The notes below the pieces were generated by a model. That model had not been told where the DNA came from and did no database searches. It worked only from the letters and a program-made list of their open reading frames with translations. Both the position numbers and the translations under genes were made by a program. Source: Eopsaltria australis (Eukaryota; Chordata; Aves; Passeriformes; Petroicidae). Taken from it: 64,000 nt of DNA. The DNA lies in the NCBI GenBank assembly GCA_034509425.1, contig JAVTVJ010000441.1, forward strand, positions 186,001-250,000. Direction: 5' to 3'. Of this stretch, positions 43,759 to 55,969 are shown one piece after another (position 1 is the stretch's first letter; the number at the start of each line of letters is the position of its first letter).

Positions 43759-45994
43759 TGTTCATCCTTTCCTTCTAGTGTTTTCTTTTTTCTATTACAA
43801 AGACTTTTGAATGGATCCTGTCTGCTCCTCCTGTATGGGACTGTGAGGGTCTGTCTTGGTGCTCGCCATAGTACTTAATGTCCTGTCTGTCTGATACGTT
43901 TAATTCAGGACTAAAATCACTGTATTCATCTGGCTTAGCCTTTGGCTACTGAAGCAGCAGATCCCTCTGTTAAAAAAACTTAAAGGACAGATACAGCTTT
44001 AAAACTGCAATGCTGTGATGTACTTATACCCCATAGCACTCCAAAGAAATCAGTGTAAGAGCACAGAAACTGGGGTCTGTGTCATAAATATGTGTTTTGG
44101 AGACAAGCTTATAAGGTGGGCAGAATCATCCTTCTCTCTCTCCTGGTTTGGTTTTGTTTGTTTTTTTTCCTGAAAAGTTTTTAAAGTAGCAGTGTGTTTG
44201 CAGGGCTTTTAAAATGACTGTACTTGTGAGCCAAGAGAAAATACGATGTGGTGTGCTTCAGTAATAAGTAGCTCCAACAGAAGGATGTAATTGTGCTGCT
44301 GCTTCTGGTGACCTCATGAACCACATGAGTGGGCTTGGGCTGGCTTCTCACTACATGCCTCAGATGGGAGGTGCTTTGATTGCACAGTTGTATTTGAAAA
44401 TTACACCAATAGTACTTCGATCGCTTCAGCTTGGTTTTTGTGTTTCTTACTTGCAGCTGTCTTGAACCCTCCCCTTCTTCTGTCCAAGGGTGATTTGAAA
44501 GTGTGCTGCATTTCACTATCAGTATGGTGTGAGTCTTCAGCTGCTGTCTTTTCTGTCATGATGGCTCCTCTTGGCTTCCTCACCAAGCCCTCTGTGTGGT
44601 GTCCCTGTGCTTCCAGTGAAACGCCTTCCCACTGCTCACCCCCTCTGGCAGCTCCTGCCTGCCCTTTGGCCTTCAGCGTTCCTTAACTGAAAATGCTGAT
44701 TTTTGTTCTGACTGGGTGTTTGTGAACATGCTTTTTCACCTAGTGGTGCAAATTGCCCAATCTGTGCTCGGTGATGACTGCAAAATCCAACTTGTGTATT
44801 TGTGATCTTGTGTCACAGCACACAGATATTGGGGATGTGCTGCTCTTGGTGCTGCACACAGAGGGGAGGGTGTGAGCAGTGGCTGCCTGTAAGGACACAG
44901 GGCTGTCATTGGATCCTGTTGCAGGGAGATCTCTTTATTTCAGAGCAGTTGTTGAGGTGCCATTGCAACTAAAAACGGTGAAATCTCAGATGCAGGAAAC
45001 AGCTGGAGAAACGCTGCAGCTGAAATTGGAGGTCTTTGTCTGTAAAAGTTTCAGGATGACAGTGGGGTTGGTGGGTGAGACCCTGCAGCAGTTTGTGGCT
45101 TCATGTCCCTTCCTTCAGTAGCTTTTCTTCCCACCCACCTGTCTTCCTCCACCCACCCCAAGACCTTGTTTCCATCCCAAACTGCTGCAGAGAGGGCCAG
45201 AAGGGAAGGAGCCCTCTTCCCATGCTCAGAGCACTTGGCTCTCAGGCTGTTGCTCCTGAGAGCATTTCCACCACTCTGCACCCAAATTGCTCTGCCAGCA
45301 TCCTTTGACACTTTGATCTTGTGAGTGACAAATAAGATTAGTTTTCTTCTTTGACTCTTGGGGGAGAGCCAATAAATGGCTGCCATTGAGAGAAAAAGAG
45401 ATCATGGCACGAACCTGCACAACAGTTCTAATCAATAGAATCCCTTTCTTTGGCTGTCAGGTGCCAAAAATGTGGGTTTTTGCTCTTCTTGCATAGCAAG
45501 CCTCTGCTGTTACCTGCAGATGGGATGGGTTAGGGTAGCAGTAGCTTGGCTGGAAGCAGTCCCATAGATGGGACTTCCCCAGGGCCAGGGTTGGGCTGGT
45601 GGGCTTCTGTGTGAGATTTCCACCAAGGTCAGTGGGATTGCTTGGGTGCCCAGGTGGGAGCTGGTTCCTACCCCAGGTTACATTTGGTTAACCAAAAGCA
45701 TGACTTCAAACCAGTTAAATTTTCATGTAAGTATTGCTGGGCTGCCTGGGCCAGGAGATTTGCATCAGCTGAGCTAGGGTGGTTCCTTTTGCTGGTTTCC
45801 TTGAATTTGGACACAAATTATGTTTAAACCTAGTGATGGGAATGCACATGGGGGATTATGGTCCAGGGTGCCAATTTCCAGGGGACTTCCACTGAGTTCA
45901 GTTCACTGAACAGCAGGTTGGACACAGCTTTTGTGTGGTACTTAACAGAGCAGATAGCACTGATTGCCTTCACTTTTTGGGAAAGAGTGCCTAT
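43759..45994. other. Gene-free host sequence
   Basis: No gene or repeat recognised. Overlapping open frames on both strands near 44181-45435 have no domain. Confidence 0.5.
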
Positions 45995-46258
45995 TTAGAG
46001 AGAGGTGTAGCAACTGTGAGCTGGTACATATTGCTTGATGAATAGCAAATCCTGGTCTGCATACAATCTGTGCTTTGTTCCTTGGTTCAAAATTTCCATT
46101 ATTTTCTCGGGGGTCCACTGATTTGTAATTTGAGGTGTGACCCTTACTGTAAGCTGCCTCCCTGTCAAGAAAAAGCTCGGTAAGCAGATGCCTGCTTCTC
46201 TCAGCTCCACCAGCTGTTGTGCAGACTGACAGCTAAAGGCATGTTTTGCATCTTCCAT
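45995..46258 (-). other. Unrecognised 87-codon open frame
   Basis: The frame runs from an ATG to a stop on the minus strand. Its composition looks more protein-like than that of its neighbours (balanced charges, phrases such as QWTPEKIMEILN and DQDLLFIKQY). I do not recognise it. A pyrimidine-rich stretch ending in AG inside the frame, before GGAGGCAGC, could be a splice acceptor. It may be a host exon, an old retroelement piece or chance. It lies beside AT-rich sequence that looks constrained (46260-46370). Confidence 0.2.
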
Positions 46259-46259
46259 G

Positions 46260-48624
46260 GGGAGCGCTTCATGTTAGGGAGTAATTAGCATTAATAATAA
46301 TTAAAGTTGGATAAAGATAGTTTATACATCTACAATGCATTTATTTTGAGAGTCTCAAAATGCATATAGTTGTGGGCTAGCAACCTGGAATAAATCTTGA
46401 TGCAGCTGGAATTGATGGCTTTAACCTCACTATTCCCTAATAAAAGGTGTGTGAAAGAACTTGGCAATTCTACTTCTCAGCAGCAGCAAGTTGTGGGTAG
46501 CACCCCTTCTACCCACATAAGGCTGCTTGTTGTGGATCTTATTTGATATCTATTATAGTAGTTCTTGCATGGGTCAGCAGAGATCCATTGCTCTTCCCGT
46601 GGAGCACAGCTCAGGCGGGACATGCTCACTGCCCCAGGCAGCCCCACTCTCCAGCAGCAGCAGCGTGAGGCTGCCCTGGTGTGCACCCCTGGCAGCAGCC
46701 AGTGCTGGCATCCCACCTGGGAATGTCTGCTGGCTGCCACAGAACTTGGGTGCTCTTTGGTGGGGTGGCAGTGGGAGGGGTGGAAGCAAATGGGGGGCGA
46801 TGGTGGGACAGTGGAGGTGGTGCCAAAGTAGAGGACAAAAGGTGTGCTCAGCCTCATTCCTGCCACGGGCTGTGGGTTGGGAGCTTGTTGAGAGTACCCA
46901 GAGCAGAGCTCTCACAGCCTCATTTTATTTAATGAGCCAAGCCTTGTGAAGGCAGAGATTCTTTTATTGGATCTGTTCCCTGTGTTTTTTTCCTAGCGCT
47001 TAGCTGTGCTTTTCATGTTACTCTGAAGGCTGAACAGCAGGATCATGTCTATTTATTAATCTTTGCCTAATAAAGATGACTACCAGATATGTTCTTTGGC
47101 CTTAACAAAGAGGTATAATTAGCAATGAGATTAGACATGATGTGAGAGGAGGTGCTTTGCTTAGCGATGGCATATAATACAGTCTGTCTGAGGCACCACA
47201 TCCTCCCTGGGGGCCTTGTCTCGAGCTGAGCAGTGACCCTTCCCAGCACTTTGGTGCTGTAGGAAACACAGGAAGAATATTAATGATAAGGGGATACACA
47301 AAGCAAGCTTTGCCTCAGTCAAACAATGCACCACCATCCTAAAATTATTCAGCAGAAGTTTAGTTGGCAAAGTTAATAATTTATGGCTCTGGCTGATAGC
47401 ACCCCATGCAATAGCAGCGTGTTCAGCAGCCCCAGACCTGATTAAATATCCATGGACTCATTGGATGCAATTTCAGTGCAATTAGTGTATGAAGGAAGAA
47501 GGAGCTCTATCATTTCTGGAATTGTACTAAAAGGCACTGGTAGTTCTTTCATTATAACATTTTACAGGATAGTAGTTCCACATCAGCTGTACTTAAGTAC
47601 AGTGGTTTAAGGAACGGTTGCCTGCCGTGTTATGTGCCATATGAGAAGACAAGTACTTGGCGTGTCACTAGGCACAGAGACTGGAAATACTCAACTAGTT
47701 CAGGACTAGAGAAAGCTTGTTGCAGTATATCTTTGAGCTTCATGTGCACCAGATTTGTGTGTGCCTGCAGTGAGGAGCACAGCCTGAGGAAAGGTTAGAT
47801 CAGAAAAGATAGTCCATCTCATTTATTTTTCTTTCTTTGCTGTAAAAACTCAGGTATTGTGCTCATCACAGGCTTCTGAATGCAGGCGCTTAAATACTTG
47901 TAGAAACTGTTTAAATAAGAAAGGTGAGAAAATGGCACTGAATGTTCCACAGTCAGCATTGTCAGCATCTGGGTGTGTGTGCTGGCAAAACAGCAGGTGC
48001 CCCAACAGCTTTCATTCCTAGAGCCACATCACCAATAGTTGAGTTTCACCCATGCCAAGCACGGCCAGCTCTGCAGATGGAGACACATCTGACCAGTTTG
48101 CACCAGTTGCCAATCTGGCTTATTCTGTTGAGTGACCAGGAGAAATCATCACTCTTCTCTGCAGCTTCCTTCATTTCTTTCCCTTCTTTCTCCTTCTGTC
48201 TCATTGTTGTTCCCCCTTCTCAGCACTGGCTCTGTTTGCCTTCCTTCTAGCTGAATGCTCTTCAGTTTGCTGCCTGCTTGTGAGCCATGTTGCCTGAAGC
48301 TATTCCAGCTTCCTATGTTTGTGGCCTGTGTCCTGTTGTTCTCCAAAATACATCATTTTACTAGCTTTTCACCTGGTGGTGATTTGAGATAAACCTCAGA
48401 AGGGCTGGATTGCCTTCAGAAGTGGTTCCCCCCCATGCAGAGTCACCTGCACTAGTGGTTCCCTATAGTGGATTAAAGGGGGCTCAAGACCAGAAAGGAG
48501 CCAGAAGGGAGGTGTGGGCTATGGACATTTGCATGGTTTGTAGCATTGCACTCTGAGCCTTGCAAATCACCAGTGCTAAAAGTGCTCCAGTGCCACGGTG
48601 GAGAGAGACAGAGAAGGTTTGGGG
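46260..48624. other. Host sequence, parts possibly conserved non-coding
   Basis: No exon recognised. The segments 46270-46370 and 47040-47580 are rich in ATTA/TAATTA-type words in an otherwise mixed-complexity sequence, which is common in conserved regulatory DNA. A CTG-rich patch at 46570-46830 gives chance frames on both strands. Confidence 0.35.
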
Positions 48625-48735
48625 CTTGAACAGACTGCCGGAGAGCATCTAGTCCAACACCTAGCTTGAGGCAAGACTAACTTCAAATTTAGGTCACTTT
48701 GCTCAAGGGCTGTCCAGTCAAGTGTGTTAAATTGA
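48625..48735 (-). repeat. CR1 LINE fragment
   Basis: The + strand phrases CATCTAGTCCAACACC, CTAACTTCAAATTTAGGTCA and GGGCTGTCCAGTCAAGTGTG match, with divergence, the reverse complement of the avian CR1 3' region. The borders are approximate. Confidence 0.7.
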
Positions 48736-51700
48736 AAGAGCAAGAAAAAGAACCTGTGTTCCTGCTCTGCAAATAAATATGTATTTCAACTGTTTTGGCC
48801 AGCGTAGGTGAATTGTTCAGGCCATGGGAAGAGCTTTCATATTTTTGCTTTGGTTAAAATTCTGAAGATGTGCAACCTGTATTTACTGGTATGAGTTCAG
48901 ACAGGTGTCTGCTCATCTGTTTTTTTTATCTTGGAGCCTTGTTGTGTCTATCCAGCAAAGGCCTGGGTTTATGTTATTTTTTGCAGCTTGATGTTGTGGA
49001 GAGGGGACAACTGTTTGGTCCTGAGCACGAGGCTGAGGCTGGGGGCTGTTCATTCACAAGTGTGGTGCTTGCATCCCTGTGTCTACATACACAGGTATCT
49101 GGGAATTTGGGGTAGCTGAATGCTACCCTTAGTGCCTTTTGATCCCCTTGAATATTCAAGCCTCCAGCTCCATCCCTTGGCTTCCCAGTCAGTAATTTGG
49201 GAATGACAGAGGTGTCTGCTTCTCAGAAGTGCTGGCAGGATTAATGGGTGAGTGTTTGGGCAGCGCTTTGAAGAGGAATGCATGTGTGTGCTGGTGGTGT
49301 TGCAGGGTGACAGGTGATATTTGCTCTGCGTGTGCAGAGGGGAGCATCACTTGAGCCACCTATGGCAAAGCTGCAGTCCCACTAATGTTTTTTGTAGCAT
49401 GTACAGAAGAGTTTGTGCCACCTCAAAATAAGCATGTGCCCCATTTTCCACATCTATTACTGGCCTTGCAGATGCAAACAGCTCTGCTCACGAAAGTTGC
49501 CTCTCTGCCTGTGATGGCCTTCTGATGGGTTGCAGGCCCAAGAATAGGTTCAGGAATGGTATGTCTGCCAAACTGGTGCTCAGTATAGTTTTTGGAGCCC
49601 AGGAAAGGTAGTGCCTGTGCAGTAGTGCTGGAGTTTAATTTATGGTGTCTTAAATCAGCTATAACACCTGCAAGACCCCAAGAAGTCACTGTGTTTCAGG
49701 TGCTTTGGAGAAAGGTCATGCAAATAGCTTGCTCACCATGGGCACAGTGACATTGACCTTCATCAAGCATTTAGTGCTTTTCATCATAGAAGGTGTTATT
49801 CTCAGCTGCAAAACAGCCCTTTGAAGGAGGGAGGTGTTGTTAGGAAGATGCAGAGCCCAGGCACCAGCCAGTCTATCAGGAGTTGCATGGAAAAACCTGC
49901 AGGTGGGCAGTGCTTGAAGCTAATCCTGTGTCTCTGCTTGCTGGGCTCATCTTCGTTTCCCCCGTGGCCCTTGGGCTCTGTTGAGAGACAGAAAACTGAG
50001 TGATAACTTGAGTCTCTCCCATCTGGGTGTCGACTTTCGAGGTACAATGATGGAGTTATAGGTGGCTGGTGGTACAGTGAGGGATTATCAAAGGAGAAGT
50101 TTGGAGCACAGAAAAGGAGGATGAGGAAGCAGGCATGGGAAGGCAAAAAAGACCAGGGAATAATGGTGCCAGCTTGAATGGCTTTTTGCTCATTTATGTC
50201 AGAGTCACCCTTATTAATCCATGTGGCAGGATGTTGGCTGCCACTTGCACATTACCTCTGTGAGGGGAGTCTTAAGTAAGAAGGTAGAAGGAAAAGCATG
50301 ACCTGATGAGGGGAAAGAGTAAGAGAATTTGTCAGTGCAAAAAAATATAAAAAAGCACATATGAAAAGTTTGGGCTAGAACATTTGTAGCTCATAGAAAT
50401 TTTCATTTATGCATCTAACTTTTTAAAAAAATCTAATAATTGGCTTTTACTATCTCTAAAAATGTCATTTTTATTCAGTTTACATTTTCTACTTTGTGTG
50501 TATTTTGTTTACAATCTGAAAAACAATTTAAAACAGTACATTATGAAAAACAACTAGATTCAGCTTTGCATCTGTCAATTATTTATTTTTTTCTCTTCCC
50601 CTAGGAAAGGATTTCCCATACTTTATTTTTTCATCCTGCTACTTTTAGAGGATCTGATCTTTTCAAAGACATAGCTTTTGTATATCTGGCTGTCAGTAGT
50701 ACTTGTGTGGTTGTTGGGTTCTTCCCCAACACAGGAATTTCCTTGAGTTGTAATCTAATGAAAACAATGTGAGTTTTGTGTGTAAAGCTGCTTTAGTGAT
50801 CCTGAGTAGTCTGTTGGTTATTTTTCTTCTAAAACAATACTTTAGATATATTTCCAGAGATGTCCTTCCTTGAAGGAAAAATCATAAATAATAAGCTTTT
50901 CATGGATGTTGAATGGATAGAGACTCTTGAAGTATGGGAGAGTCCTTATAGAATTCTCTCCTTTTCCTCCTGTAGGAATAGATTGCTTTCTTCAGCATGA
51001 AGGATGTGGAGGTTACAGAAATAGATTGCTCAAAAGGGTGGGCAAGGAGTTAGCTCTTCCATTGCTTTACAAAGCATTTAATAGCAATTTGTAAAGCTGA
51101 ACAGTATTTCTCTTTGCAGCATTTTTATGTGGTAAAATCCTCTGGTTTAAAAATAGCCTGAGAGTTTTCCTGAACATTTTTATAAAAATTAATTATTGCG
51201 ATTATTCATTAGTCAAAGCATTCAATAACAGAATGAAGTGTATATGCAAGGAACAGATTATTGCCTTTAAGGTAAAGATACATTCACATTAAGTTTTGCA
51301 TAAACATAAATTGATATATAATCAAATAGACCAGTTCTATTGTGGTTCTGCATATTCAACGGCTCTGAAAGAGAAGCTGGTTCATATTTCCCATCAGTTT
51401 TCAACAATAGAAGCATGTAAATAATTTTCCCATGAAAACTATAATTAGAGTTGCAACATTATTAATCTGGTTACTTAAAACAACTTTTCTCAAAAGCAAG
51501 GATAAACCAAGGAGCTAATAGTTAAATACTTGCCTTCAAAACCAAACCAAAACAAGAAGCAGAATTTTTCAGTGGAAAGCACTGGTTAGTTGGGACCATG
51601 GGAACTGTTTATTTAGTGATGTAACTTTTAATAGAGTGGTGGTTTAAAAGCATCATGTAGGAAGGATTTAAATACTTTTTTATTTCTAAAGTATCAGATG

Positions 51701-54403
51701 GTAACTTGAGTATAAACAAGAAAATCCAAGTTCTTCAGCCACCCAAAGCAAGGTTATACCATCATGTAACTAAAAGTTGGGGTTAGTATGGATTGCAAGC
51801 AGGAATGCTAGACTCCAAAAATAAAATTTAGTGTTTTTTTTATCCCAAACCACAGGGTGTTTTTGATTAACCAGTTATTCCTGGCCTCTCAAGGGAGAAC
51901 TTGGAAATTCAGAGTAAGAAGAAATAGCTAAACAGATGGAAGAGATTGACATTGTTCTGTTTCACATCAACTTGAATGGTGTTGGGGACAGAACTGGTGT
52001 GTTTGAAAATGTGACTACAAAGTCTGTGGATTTTAAACCTGCTTCTTTTTTTGGCAGAAGAAGAAGCACTGAAAATATGCTGCTCTTGGTATATAACCTA
52101 CAGGGCTTTTTCTTTTTCAGTGGTGTTTCGTGATGATGATTGTAGACCACCAATTTACCAAGGTGGTCCTTGTGACCATCTGACCATCTTGAATAGTGAC
52201 ACTACTGCCAGCTTCTGTGATTTTATTGCTAGTGTCTCAGGGGCTGTTTCCTTACTCCCTCTAAAGTCCCAGCTACTGCCCTGAGATGTCAGAAGAATTC
52301 CTGTGTTCATTTAATTCTCTTCCTTTTCTAAAAATCCACCCCCACCACACACATCAGTTTTTAACATGCTGTGGCTGTGCAAAAGATCTCAAAAATATGA
52401 AGCATGTGTGCTCCAGAGGCTCAGAAAGCTGACAGCAAATAAAAAGAATTATGGTTTGAAAATATATACACTGGGCTTTTTCAGCCAGTCACACATTAGG
52501 GGGGAAGAGGGTGGCTGGCAGATGAAATAAAAAACTTTGTGGTTGGCTGATCTGAGCCCCTGACCCCATGTACTGGTTATGCATGTCAAAGAAGGTTTAG
52601 CCAGGCAAGCACAGCACGTTGGGAAAAGTGTTGGAGAACATGGTAAACATGAATGAACTTCACATTTTGTTATAAATGAAGTTTAAACAGTCTTTTATTT
52701 AAATAATTAACCTTAGCATCCTAATGCTGTTGCCAGTTTCCTCTAAAACATAAGCTTTCCCCAAAGAGTAACTGATCCAAGATGTACTGGAGTGTCATCT
52801 AATTTATCCAAGTGGGTCCTCCAGGTCATAGAGAGAATACATGGGGGGATATGGCAGGACTTTTATGCCCATGCTGTAACTGCTGAGTGGATTTCACGTT
52901 GGTCTCAGCCTGGAGAGGCTGTCAAGACCTGCCTGTCCTGGGTGTGTTCAGGGCCAGACCTGTGCAGAAGCTTTCTTTTACCACATCACCCAAAGATGTG
53001 GGTATCCATGGTCCCATTTTTCCCCCATATGTCAGTGCTAAACTCATGCAGGTGGAGACAGCTGACAGAAGGATTCATGTGCTGTTTAAACTCTTATTTG
53101 AAATATAAAAGCATATCTTGATGTTCTTGATGTGTATGGCTGCATTTGTTACTGAGTCCCTTTTTCTCCCAAATCCTTATTAAGTGAGAAGCAGCAGTAG
53201 CTGGTAAGCAAAGACATGAAATACATTTATTATTTTAAGACTAACCTGCTTTTCAAACCCATGTCTTGGTCCTCAGAGAGAGGACTGAGGCTTGAACCTC
53301 CATCTCCAGCTGTGAGAAGTCTGCTTAAAATAACCAGATGGGGGTTTTTTTATTGCTTTTATTTCTGAAGTGATCCTTGATGCTGGGTACTTTTTTAAAG
53401 TAAAAAACACCCTGTGCTTCTGGGAGGTAACAAATTGTGCTTTTTGAAAGCCAAACCTCTCCCAGTTCCCTTGGAATTGGCATCCAAAGTCACTGGTCTC
53501 TAGCGAGTAGCAGGCGTGTCAGATGCAAAGCTAGGTAATTTATTATGCTTTGCTTCCAGTGCTGCTTTCTGTGCTGTATTAACTTTTGGGTACCATTGTT
53601 AATCTAAATGGATGTTCTAGAAAATAGTCAGAGGGGATCAGCCAAAGAAAACATAATATTTGGAAGCAGAAAACTTGTAATAAAAAAGGCTGAGGATGAG
53701 CTCTGTGCAAAGATTTGACTGAGGAAACACAATATCTACAAGTACATAAAGAACAGTTTCTGAGCGGGCAGGGATCAATTATTTCCAGTCAGTTGGGATA
53801 TAAATAGTGATGAATGAAGCAGCAGGGGGAAAAAATAGGTGGAATGAATGGGAAAAAGATAAAGATTGCTTCAGGAAGGACCACAGAGCTTCCACTGTAG
53901 ATGCCGCAGGCTTCTGGAGGCTGGGATTGCCTGTGGGGCACAGCCAGTGGGTACCACCCCATGGGGTGGCCCAGCGGCTAGAAATTATTTTAAACCCAGA
54001 TGCTGGTATTTAGGAAACACTTGAGCACCTGCTGGATTTGAGGTACATGCTGGAGTCCCACCAGTGGCTCAGTATCTGCTCTCCTGAGTCATGGCCCAGG
54101 TGACATTCGCCCAGAAATGTAACTCTTCAGTTTTTGTAAGTTGAGATCATTTCAAATTGAGTTTTTAAATGGTAAAATGAACCCAGAGCACTGAAGGAGA
54201 TGTTTCCAGTGGCAGCTGGAGCTTGAGGCATTAGTTCCAGGTCAGGAGCTGTGTATTTAAAGACCCTCAAGCTGGAATGACCTGGTAGTCTGTAGCTGCC
54301 GTGGATGTGTCCTTAGAGACCCCAGGGGGAGATGACTTAGAAAAGGAGAAAGATAACTGGTGGAGAAAGTCCAAAGGAGATAGGAAAGCCCTGGAAGGTG
54401 AAG
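48736..54403. other. Gene-free host sequence, AT-rich in the middle
   Basis: No exon recognised in 5.7 kb. The segment 50340-51720 is AT-rich with long runs lacking repeats. No RNA gene or simple-repeat array was seen. Confidence 0.45.
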
Positions 54404-54757
54404 TGACCATGGTTTAACCCAGGACAAACCAGAGTAGCCACTGCTGGTGTCCATCATCTCCTCCCTCCCCCCAAGAGCCTTTGTACTATCCCATGTTATC
54501 TCCTGGGCCCCTTCCCTTCCCCATCCCATAGGACCAAGTAACCCTGGACCTTCCCTATCCTCCCCCAGACCCCCTGGTGATTGGTTGTATGAGATAACTC
54601 TTAAGGCTGTGTCTGAGGGCCCCTCGCCCTCTTGGATTCCTGCCTCCCCTCTGTGTGAAGATCCTGCAATAAAGCCACTCAGAATTAAAGGCACTCCAAG
54701 AGCCCTCTCGTTATTCATCTTCAGCTGATAGCTAAACTGGACTGTTCCTGCACCACA
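54404..54757 (+). mobile_element. Probable LTR remnant
   Basis: The segment begins TGACCATGGTTTAACCC, a phrase typical of some passerine LTR starts, and carries AATAAA at 54668-54673 followed by a U5-like stretch ending near TGCACCACA. No matching target duplication was found, so the borders and class are uncertain. Confidence 0.35.
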
Positions 54758-55344
54758 ACGCAGGCCGCAGTTTCTCTGGCTAAGTGTTTACGGGATGCTG
54801 CCAGAGCGCCCTGGGGACAGGGGCACTCCTGGAAATATAGCCAGCTGGAATCTGTCGTACTTACGCCGGGCTGGACAGAGGAACCAGCGAGCTATAGTAG
54901 TCAGTGGAGGAATGTGAGTTGTTTGCAAGAGGCTGAAGTCTTTCTGATGTCTCTGGAATGAATCCTTGGGTGCCATGAATATAAATAGTTATTGAGATGT
55001 TAACTTGGTCGATGGTGAGAAAAATGCTGGTGATAGAGAGAAATTAATGGTTCCATTTAAACTTTCTTGAGCATTTCTTCTTCTGTAAGTGTAGCTCCAC
55101 ACACATTCATCATCTGAATGAGCTAGAGGTCTCATATGAGCCTGGGACCAGATGTTGACTTCACTTGAAGCTGGGTGTACTAAGCTCTGGTAAGATCAGG
55201 CCTTTGGTAAGGATGGTTTTTGAGTAGACACCTGACTTGAAAAGCTGTTTGCTGTTATCCTAAATAGGGATTTGCTTGTTGGGCTAGACATTATTTTGTT
55301 GGTACCTGCCACGCCAAAAGCCCAGTTTGGTTGTGGAAGAGTTG
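54758..55344. other. Gene-free host sequence between LTRs
   Basis: No recognisable gene or repeat. The first about 150 bp may still belong to the neighbouring LTR remnant. Confidence 0.35.
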
Positions 55345-55348
55345 TGAG

Positions 55349-55965
55349 TGTGATAAATACATATTATAGTGTTGGCTTTTCGCAAATGTTAAGATGAATG
55401 CTATGTGTATAATGTTAATCCTTATAGAAGCAGCTTTTGTTATAGAAATGTAATCATTGCTAAATGCTTTTTCCTTTGTTCTAACTTAGATATAGTTGAG
55501 AAATAACTAATATAGCTGTGTTAAAATGTACCTAACTTACAATAATTAAACCACCCGCTTAACTAGATAAGCACAGGTGTGACAGGCTCCTGCCACAGGA
55601 CATCTCTGTCAACAACAACCATCTGCTGGAAACCAACAGACGAAGGAAGATATTGGATTCTCCAAAAGGACTACGCATGCTCTAAAAAGGCGGACTCAAG
55701 GAATGGCCATGCTAACGAGTTCTTGGAATATGTAAAATAGTTTGGAGAAAAGTTTGAATATGCATAATTGTCTATGAATATGCAATAGGCTGACACAATA
55801 AGAAAAGTATATAAAGAGAGTCTCTTACCATGGCAGGTGTGCTCTTGGCTCAGTGCCAGGGGTACCCAGCATCCTGGGCATTGTAACCTTTTGCTCTATC
55901 TTGTCCCTTATTGTCTTTTATTAAACCTTTAAAATTTAACAGGGGAGTGGATCTTGTTTTTCACA
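55349..55965 (+). mobile_element. Solo LTR, class I-like (4-bp duplication)
   Basis: The 617-bp LTR runs from TGTGATAAATAC to TTTTTCACA and is flanked by TGAG on both sides (55345-55348 and 55966-55969). A TATATAAA box lies at 55808-55815 and ATTAAA at 55920-55925, so it is on the + strand. The 4-bp duplication and the LTR layout fit class I (gamma-like) ERVs of birds. Confidence 0.8.
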
Positions 55966-55969
55966 TGAG

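Noticed and set aside
46527..46949. 140-codon frame in the CTG-rich patch
   Set aside because: Frames are open on both strands because of CAG/CTG-rich sequence; no family resemblance.
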